From Agarophyton chilense (Eukaryota; Rhodophyta; Florideophyceae; Gracilariales; Gracilariaceae), in NCBI GenBank assembly GCA_030374765.1, contig JARGXX010000116.1, positions 620,001 to 684,000 of the forward strand: a stretch of DNA of 64,000 nucleotides, in the 5' to 3' direction. This document shows, piece by piece, positions 56,512-64,000 of the stretch; positions within the stretch are counted from its first letter, which is position 1, and each line of letters starts with the position of its first letter. The notes under the pieces were generated by a model. The model made no database searches, had not been told where the DNA came from, and was given only the letters and a program-made list of their open reading frames with translations. The position numbers and the translations under genes were made by a program.

Positions 56512-59166
56512 TCACTTTCCCACTCCTTGCCTACTCCCCAACGCTAAGCGCTTGAACCGTGGTTCTTCTGGTCTACATGACGCTATATAGCAATCTAACA
56601 CCGCTCCAAGTCTTCTCGTGAGATTCTCCATGAAAAACTCCTCCCTTATAGCCAGATAGGTTTTCTCTCTCGACGGTATCCATAGCCCAACCGTCGCGAT
56701 TCTCTCCTTATTCCCACTCACATCTCTACGATTCCCTCCACAGAACCCATCATTCTCAAACTCCTCAGCATACTCATCCTTCACCATGTTCCAGGCAACC
56801 CTCAATATGTCCTCAACAGCCAGTGGCAGAAACCTCCCAAACAGCGTCGAGAACAAAAATTGCCTTTGACCTCCCCGCCCAACGTCTCTATCCATTGTGG
56901 TCACCACACATCCAATCCATGCATCAAGTCGCGCAAGATGCATCACCGTCCCATCCACATACTGCCTTTCTCCATTTCTGTGACTCTCTACCGCGTAGCC
57001 CATAAACTCCTCCAACACTTTCAACGACACCTGATTTCGAAAATACATATCTGCCTCACCAAAGTCCTCCAAGTTCTCAGACACCTTCGATCCAGAATAA
57101 GTAATATCTTCAATCGCACTCGTTCTCCACGCACACAGCTTACCTCTCCAATCCTCCCCCGACCCCATCAACTTCTCCTGCGCCTCCTCAATCTGCTTCT
57201 TCAACTCCGCCCAAAGATCCGTCCCTTCAGTCACCTTAGCTCGTTTCGCGATCAAATCATATCCAAGCATGGAAAACAGCTTATCACGCGCTGCTCGCTT
57301 CCGCACCGCAACCACATCGCTCAATGCTTGCTTCATCTTCTGTCTCAAGCACCGATCCGCACTTACATTTTCCAGGCACTCCTCTCTCCTCCCCGCTTCC
57401 CTTATCGACTCCCATTTCTCTCCCATTAACTCAGTCTCTACCATGTGCTTCAACAAGAAATGGCTCCCGCTCTCTGTCGACGGCGTATACGGTCTCATGT
57501 CATATGCAACCTCAATTGGACATCTCGGAACCATTTCCTTCTCTCCCACCACAAACATACTTTCCTCCCTACTCTCCCCAACCGCCTCACTTCTATTCTT
57601 CCAGCTTCGACCCACATTCTCGGTGTTGAAGCAAAGTTCCGATGCCTCCAGTTTTGCACAATGAAGAATCCTATCATACACACAACGTGCAAATCCATAA
57701 AAGCATTCCTGCACTCCAATGTCATACTTTCGTCGCCGCGTCACGCCTCCCTCCCCCCTCCCTTCCCCAGCGATTCTACTTTTCGACGCCTCCCTCAAAC
57801 TCTCAATTAGCACATTCTGCTGCTTCATTTCCTCCCTCGCCCGATCCAGCTCCGTGTGGGTCATTTTCAAACTCACCATCACACTGTAGCTGTCTTCCTT
57901 CATACGTCCCATTTGTCCCTTCAACACATTTATCTTCTCAATTAGCATCGACCGCGGCAACAAACCTATGTCATCATCATTTGCTTCATCTTCCACTATT
58001 CGGACGGCGTTCTCCACGACATTTAAATTCGCATTCTCCCCGTTATCATTATTCCTTGTGAATACAATGTTTCTCCTTACTCGCATACCTTCCGGCGTCC
58101 TTCGCCTTGCGTTCACCTCAAACCCTTCAACTCCCAAACCCACCCCTCTCCTCGGTGGCAAACGCTCGACATCTTCTCCCTGATGAGAAAGAACTGCTGC
58201 TCTTCCATCGCCTTCCTCCCCTGAGCCACGTGTTCTCCCTCCAGCAAACCCCCTTCTCCCCCCCTCACTCACATGCACTTCTCTGCTTTCCCTTTCGTCT
58301 ATCGCTCTTCTTTCTGTAACTCGAACACTCCCCATTCTTTCCCTTGCACGCTCTCTCTTTTCTTCCACGTAATTCAAGTTCGCCCCCTCCCATCTTTCCG
58401 CCTGTTCCCCCGTGGTAACTCCAACACTCTCTCCTTCTGTTCTCTCTCGAACGACTCTTGCGCCCGCGATTAGACCACTACTGGGTCCACCTATTCTACC
58501 CTCCCCACCACGGCTACTCTCTATTCTCCCTTTCTGTATCTCATCATCACCGTCCTCTTCCCTCATACCCGTAAACGATGCCCCTGCTTCTTCAACGCCT
58601 CTGAGGCGGGATCCACGTTCTCCGATCATTCTCTCTCACTCCTTACGCCCCTTCGTCCTCTCATTCGGAATCTCTTCACCTCCTTCAGGTGCAGAGCATG
58701 GATTTACCGGCTCCACATCAGCTGAAGACGGGAGTACAGCATTTAGAGTCCGCTCGGACGCATCCCCTCTCTTTGTCCTCCCTGGAGCTCTGCTCGCCCT
58801 CCCCCGCAATCCACTTCTAGGTACACGCGTGCAGTTGCTTCGCACGCCATCCCGTTTTCCATCGCCGCTCCACACCGTCTCTCCCGTAGGCGACGTGATT
58901 TGCTACGTAGGCGACGTGATTTGCTCCGCACTCTCCTCCGTCATCGTCTCTTTTGCGCGAACAGCCTTTCCTTTGCCCCCACTCGCCTCTCCTTCCCCAC
59001 CATCTTGCCTTGATCTAACTCTCAGGCGCACGCCTCCCTTTTCTCCACTTGCGCCCTGGAGCCTACGCCACTTGTCCCTTCCGCCCTCCGCATCCCCTCC
59101 ATGCCGCCGTGATTTTGTACCGCGCCCGCTAGTGTTCTCGCTTCTCGATTTGCGCTTCGGAGCCAT
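56512..59166 (-). CDS. Accessory coiled-coil protein of the transposon, unknown family
   Basis: The frame from ATG 58629 encodes 705 residues without a stop. The same frame continues upstream to ATG 59166 (MAPKRKSRSE), broken by TAG 58903 and TGA 58636, so the original protein was probably 884 residues. The N-terminal part is Arg/Gly/Glu-rich and looks disordered and nuclear (KRKSR, RRRTPEG). In the middle is a coiled coil (LIEKINVLKGQMGRM, LDRAREEMKQQNVLIESLR). The C-terminal 350 residues are helical with no family I recognise. The TAG arises at the junction of a 21-bp in-frame tandem duplication. CACTA elements usually encode a second protein that binds terminal repeats; by position this could be it, which is inference. 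Codons are G/A-rich. Confidence 0.55.
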
Positions 59167-59490
59167 GGTTGAAGAGAGAGAGAGCGATCGTGGTATGGTC
59201 TTCCACGCGTTGCAATGCGATGGATGGGAGAGAAGCTTCGAAACATTCTGCTTCCAAAAATATACCTCCACCCTCTTCGTGTTCTCAGAAAACCCCCAAA
59301 CTTTTCAGATATTTTAAATACGCGCTCGAACGCACCAGATATTGGGAAAGTATTCTCCTTCGGTGTGAATGACTTTCCTTTAGCATATGTACTACGTCAC
59401 GCTTTGACGTTATATGTAGCGACAAACATAGTAAAAGCCCACAATATCTGGTACACTACAATGAAGTATAGTAGCAAAAGCGATGCACTT

Positions 59491-62400
59491 TTAATCGATT
59501 ACTATGACTGGCGTGTTATTCATACTCCAGATATACTCTGTCCCATAATCCGCGAACAGCTCCTCTCCTATTTCTATATCTCGAATTGCTTGCACAGAAA
59601 GCAATCTATAGTTTCTCAACTGAAATGGGGTCCGCCCCGTCCCGGGAGTTCTGATGACCCGAACATATGCAGTTCGGCATCTCATTAACCCGTCTTCAAC
59701 CGCATCCCTGTCCCTATCCCCTTCCACATACTTGGGGTCGTTAATTGTTCCCCCCAAGCAAAATGGAGCAGGGACAATCCACACCGGAATAAGAGACACC
59801 CCACTAATTCTTCCTGGTAGCTTGTGAAACACTTCCCCTCGGACGCTTATCTCCATCGCGTACTGCCGAAAACGATCAGCAGTCGCTTTCAATAGCCCCC
59901 CTCCGTATGCCTTATGAACTTACTTCCGCTTTGAAAGATTATGGTACACCAAAGTCCCGTAAAAATAACAAACAGTCTCACCTTGTATCACCCGGCGTGT
60001 TGTGTACACACCAACTCCAGCATTCGGGTGCCTTATCGTCGACTTTGCAATCCGACAACCACATACTGTCGCCTCCACTGCCAGAATAGCATTCCAATCC
60101 AACAGTGACATCTTTCCTTGAAAACTTCTTGGCCACTCATACAGCGCCTGCCGTTGCCCAATCTCCGGTATATTCTTATCCTGCCACATGGAGGAGAGAA
60201 AATCCACGATATGGGGTGGAAACATCTGATGCTCGGGAAATCCGGTAGGTGTTTTCCAGGACTTCGAACGCTTTATGACGACGTCCGGAAACAAGCATGT
60301 CACTCGAGTCACAGCGTTCCGAACATCTTGCGTTATATGAATGTCCGTCTCGTTGTTCCGCATGCATGACGCAAATTTCACTGTAGCGGCGTGCTTCGCA
60401 TGAGCAAAGCACTGCGGATCTGGCTCACACCCTAGAAACTGACGGAGCTTTTCCAGTTCCATGCATGCCATGGCCGTTGAAAATGTTCCGGCGAAGAGGT
60501 CCACCACTATGTCTCCCGGATGAGAAAACCTGCTGATGAGCTCCTTCAGCAAAGCGCATGACTTCTGTTCCGCCCGCACTTTCTGATACGTAACTGCTCT
60601 TTTGGCATTCTTCCTTCTCCATAGAAGTGTTTCACCATTCGACATGGGAGGCACTTGGTCAATCACGCTATGGTAACCCGGATATCGCGATGGTACATAG
60701 CTGAAGTTCTCATAGTTCACCATGCCATGTTGTTCGGCGTAGGACAACCCGCTGCGAACTCCATGAATGGCGTACTCTGTTCCGGGAAACAGGGAGCACG
60801 AACTACGTCCGGGATTACGCATCGGATTGCCTTGAGAGCGAATGAAGTGCAGCTGGCCCTTGTCCACGACAAACGACCTGCTCTTCTGTCCATTCTCATT
60901 CTTTGCACCAATTCGACCCAACACTTCTTTCCATTCGTTCACCTGCTCAATCGCGCAGAATATAACGAAATGCCCTCCCGGACACAGAAGTTTAGAGATG
61001 AGCTTCGCCGTCTTCACCATGTCTTGCCGGTTAAGAACGTCGTACCAGCTGTTTTTCCTGTTCTTCTTCGCACGTATATTATACGGCGGGTCCGTGAGAA
61101 CCAACTGCACTTTCCCTATCGGAGAGACCCCATTGCTGCGCAATGTCTCGTCAATCTCCACCAGGTTCTCGAAAGTACAATTGTACATTCGACAGTGCTT
61201 ATCCATCTCCGACTCGCACTTTTGGAGAGACATTATATCATCCAGAGAGGTAAGGTCGTGAGGCGGCAGAATATCCACCGACTCAGATTCGACCGACCTT
61301 GGTCCAGCTGTGGAAGAATGCTGACCAACACCCATGTTCTCTTCCTCATTCCCGGTCCCACCCTCCACTCCCTCTCCACCCTCCACCGCCGGAGCCTCCG
61401 AATCTTTCTCAGGGGGTACAACTTCTATCTCGTCTTCTTCCATAACCATAGTAGGTTCCGCCTTTGTCGCAGCCACCACTTCCACCTCCACACTCCCTCG
61501 CAGCTTTAGTGGCGATATGTATTCCGAGATGGTAGAGATAAGAGAGTTCGAGAAGCAGTCGAATCTCTCCGCAAACACTCTAGGCAAAGTGTATGTAAAC
61601 GGTTTTAGAACGTCCCATCTTTCCGGAGCTGATATAGAGTAAAGCTGCTCATTCACCACCACTTTGTGCAGGTCAGCGAGAAACTCTTTGGCCAACATAC
61701 GAAGTGGAGTATCAACGTACTCCGGCAGGTTCCACGCCCATGGGACGACATCCTCCTCCAATAAAGTACGGTTTCTACCAGGAAGGAGTCGTTGGGCCAT
61801 GTCCTTGTGAGAGAACCCATCCTTTCTGTTTCCGATTGCCTGGAACTGCATATCAGAATATCGTAGATGGATAAAGGGCAAAACCATGAATTCCACGCCA
61901 GGGAATCCCAAATACTGGGAGAAGCTGTCCCACGCGTTATTGACGAGCTGCACACCAAAGCCCATACGCTGAGCTACTGGTTTGTCATAAAATGCCACCT
62001 TCGAAAATGGCGTATCGTAGGTTCTGTACCGCTTTCTTCGCTTACGGGAGACTCTTCTCTTCTCCATAGAGACCGACTGAATACAAATGAGGAACAGCAA
62101 CCGGTGGAACATTGTCGGGAAGTCGGTCGCGAATGGAGCCCGGCTTTTGCTCGCCATCTTTCGGGTTGTATCCAGACCTTTGAAGAACTCTGTCAAAGTG
62201 ACATTCTTCGGGATGCCTTTGAACTCCACCGCCTCGTACGCGTTCCAAAAGTCCCTCACGCGCCTATCTGGGTCCCCATCCCTTATATCCAGCAACCTCG
62301 CCGAGAAATAAATCTGACAGTTCGAGCCCCTCATTCCTACAACTCGGAGCTCATTTTCTGTGTAATTGGTGTGGTCGGGACCTAGGAGAGTATAAAAAAA

Positions 62401-62622
62401 CTTCGCGGTCTCCGGTAGGATGTGGTGATTGGCAATTGCGAAATCGATGAATACAGTGTGCCCCACTTTTCGCGGCTCATCTTCCTCCCGCCTCGTTAAT
62501 GCGTACCGATCACGCAAATCCAGACACGCCCTGATAAGTTCATCCCCCGTACCAAACAGTTTACCCATTTCGAAGGTGTCTGCCGCAGGCGATGAAGAAG
62601 TTCTCGTGGGTTCTGGAGCCAT
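59491..62622 (-). CDS. DNA N6-adenine methyltransferase fused to a SET domain
   Basis: From ATG 62622 the frame covers 1043 codons to a stop at 59491, with one TAA at 59922-59920. Residues 1-400 are unrecognised, and an acidic linker of about 100 residues follows. The methyltransferase has DPPY (motif IV) at 511-514 and DLFAGTFSTAMA (motif I, cofactor binding) at about 708, in the beta-class order; DPPY points to adenine-N6 methylation of DNA. From about 868 a SET domain begins (GVGVYTTRRVIQGETVCYFYG) and ends GEELFADYGTEY near 1030; the usual NHSC reads TINDPKY. SET domains methylate lysines, mostly on histones. The TAA lies in a likely 61-nt intron: donor GTAAGT at 59923 and acceptor TTTTCGGCAG ending at 59863 flank it, but splicing there shifts the frame by one base, so this copy needs one extra G or is broken. 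An enzyme with both activities would act in the nucleus. Confidence 0.8.
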
Positions 62623-62795
62623 TTATGTACATGTTCAAACAACCTCACGGGCGGTCGTCACGAGAGCCTGAGTAAAAGAGAGCAGCGGGTGCGGCTGGGG
62701 GCGGCTGGGTACGGAAAAATTGTGAGTACAGTTGAGGAGCGCGCACGGAAGAACGGTTGTTGCGGAACGACTTCGCAGCTATCCTGGTTGCATTC
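62623..62795. other. Upstream region of the methyltransferase-SET gene
   Basis: This short stretch should contain the minus-strand promoter, between the ATG at 62622 and the first hairpin of the array. It is GC-rich, and no TATA-like motif stands out. Confidence 0.4.
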
Positions 62796-64000
62796 TGTCG
62801 GCCGTCAGAGGTGCGCTCCGACTTCATCGGGGGTCCCGATGAAGTCCCCACGCACCTCTGTCGGCCGACATAATACATATAATTTTGTAATTTTTAGGAC
62901 GCCCAGGTGTACACGGTGCATTCTGTCGGCCGACAGAGGTGCGCTCCAACTTCATTGGGGGTCCCGATGAAGTCCCCGCGCACCTCTGTCGGCCGACATA
63001 ATACATATAATTTTGGTATTTTTGGAATGCTCAGGTGTACACGGTGCACTCTGTCGGCCGACAGAGGTGCGCTCCGACATCATTGGGGGTCCCGATGAAG
63101 TCCCCGCGCACCTCTGTCGGCCGACATAATACATATAATTTTGTAATTTTTGGAACGCCCAGGTGTACACGGTGCACTCTGTCGGCCGACATAATACATA
63201 TAATTTTGTAATTTTTGGAACGCCCAGGTGTACACGGTGCCTTCTGTCGGCCGACAGAGGTGCGCGGGGACTTCATCGGGACCCCCGATGAAGTCGGAGC
63301 GCACCTCTGTCGGCCGACAGTCGACCAACATCTCAGAAACGCATCATGCGTGATGTTATGGCGTATTTGTCGGCCGACAGGGGTGCCGTGCGACTTCATC
63401 GGTCCACCGATGAAGTCGCAGCACACCCCTGGCGGCCCACAAATGGCCCGAATGGTGTCCCTACAACATGCTAGTGAATTGTCGGCCGACAGGGGTGTGC
63501 TGCGACTTCATCGGTGGACCGATGAAGTCGCAAGGCACCCCTGTCGGCCGATAAATACGCCATAACATCACGCATGATGCGTTCCTGAGATGTTGGTCGA
63601 CTGTCGGCAGACAGAGGTGCGCTCCGACTTCATCGGGGGTCCTGATGAAGTCCCCGCGGCTCTCTGTCGGCCGACAGAGTGCACCGTGTACACCTGAGCT
63701 TTCCAAAAATTACAAAATTATATGTATTTTGTCGGCCGACAGAGGTGCGCGGGGACTTCATCGGGACCCCCGATGAAGTCGGAGCGCACCTCTGTCGGCC
63801 GACAGAGTGCACCGTGTACACCCGAACGTTCCAAGAATTACAAAATTATATGTATTATGTCGGCCGACAGAGTGCACCGTGTACACCTGGGCGTTCCAAA
63901 AATTACAAAATTATACGTCACCGTGTACACCTGAGCGTTCTAAAAATTACAAAATTATATGTATTATGTCGGCCGACAGAGTGCACCGTGTACACCTGGG
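62796..64000. repeat. Array of long hairpins with TGTCGGCCGACA palindromes, dyad-symmetric
   Basis: Eight hairpins of about 75 bp (near 62796, 62923, 63051, 63243, 63368, 63480, 63601 and 63730) have arms bounded by TGTCGGCCGACA and a core around GACTTCATCGG/CCGATGAAGTC. Lone 12-bp palindromes lie at about 63179, 63859 and 63967. The hairpins are separated by an AT-rich spacer (with ACATATAATTTTGTAATTTT and AGGTGTACACGGTGCAC) that points one way before 63243 and the other way after 63670. A second spacer type at 63318-63369 recurs inverted at 63551-63604. The whole is therefore a palindrome of palindromes centred near 63460, and it runs off the window end. No coding potential is credible. Confidence 0.9.

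Larger units (their letters stand above)
53158..62622. mobile_element. Plavaka/EnSpm-like transposon gene cluster with methyltransferase-SET cargo
   Basis: Three genes lie together: a transposase (+, 53158-56424), an accessory coiled-coil protein (-, 59166-56512) converging on it with an 87-bp gap, and a DNA methyltransferase-SET fusion (-, 62622-59491). On the right, from 62796, begins an array of long palindromes. That these form one element is inferred from proximity, from the isolated position between dead retroelements, and from the habit of CACTA-type elements to carry arrays of short repeats near their ends. Terminal inverted repeats and target duplications are not identified, so the true limits are unknown. 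Confidence 0.5.

Noticed and set aside
59215-59688. A 157-codon plus-strand frame after the accessory gene start
   Set aside because: It overlaps the SET-domain end on the other strand and has no features of its own.
62796-64000. Repeat-spacer array resembling CRISPR
   Set aside because: The repeats are long hairpins in both orientations with near-identical spacers, and the context is eukaryotic; CRISPR spacers would be unique.

Overview
The window looks like nuclear DNA of a compact eukaryote, most likely a red alga of the florideophyte type. This placement is an inference: the host genes have no introns or very short ones (84 nt in the BLOC-1 gene), one host protein appears plastid-targeted, and most of the DNA is nested LTR retrotransposons and large DNA transposons. 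No organellar or bacterial signature is seen.

Host genes occupy only 1.2-7.4 kb: an unrecognised Ser-rich protein (-), a 1164-residue protein built from two COG0523/CobW modules, the first with a dead GTPase site (+), and a two-exon BLOC-1 subunit 2-like gene (-).

From 7.5 kb on, nearly everything is mobile DNA. A piggyBac-like transposon (7484-22563) was split first or second by a 905-bp solo LTR (8578-9482) and by an 11.8-kb Ty3/gypsy chromovirus, E1 (10004-21818, - strand, perfect 5-bp target duplication). A decayed gypsy copy, E3 (about 23.7-28.57 kb), is cut by another gypsy, E4 (28566-37328), whose right LTR is shared with a truncated tandem copy, E5 (to about 40569). A decayed CACTA/Plavaka-like transposase (41.2-43.0 kb) is cut by gypsy E2 (42984 to about 52640).

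The last part, about 53.1-64 kb, holds a three-gene cluster: a Plavaka/EnSpm-like transposase with an N-terminal zinc finger (+), a coiled-coil accessory protein (-), and a fusion of a beta-class DPPY DNA N6-adenine methyltransferase with a SET domain (-). Beside it is an array of long hairpins carrying the palindrome TGTCGGCCGACA, with overall dyad symmetry centred near 63,460.

Two systems deserve attention. First, E1 and E2, divergent gypsy elements, both carry a long homologous open frame antisense to gag-pol, between the chromodomain and the 3' LTR side, converging on pol across a purine/pyrimidine-rich tract. I do not recognise its family. Second, the transposase, accessory and methyltransferase-SET cluster with its palindrome array looks like a transposon carrying its own DNA- and histone-modifying enzyme. 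Nearly all the mobile genes carry scattered in-frame stops, so the copies here are probably dead or dying although their frames are mostly preserved.
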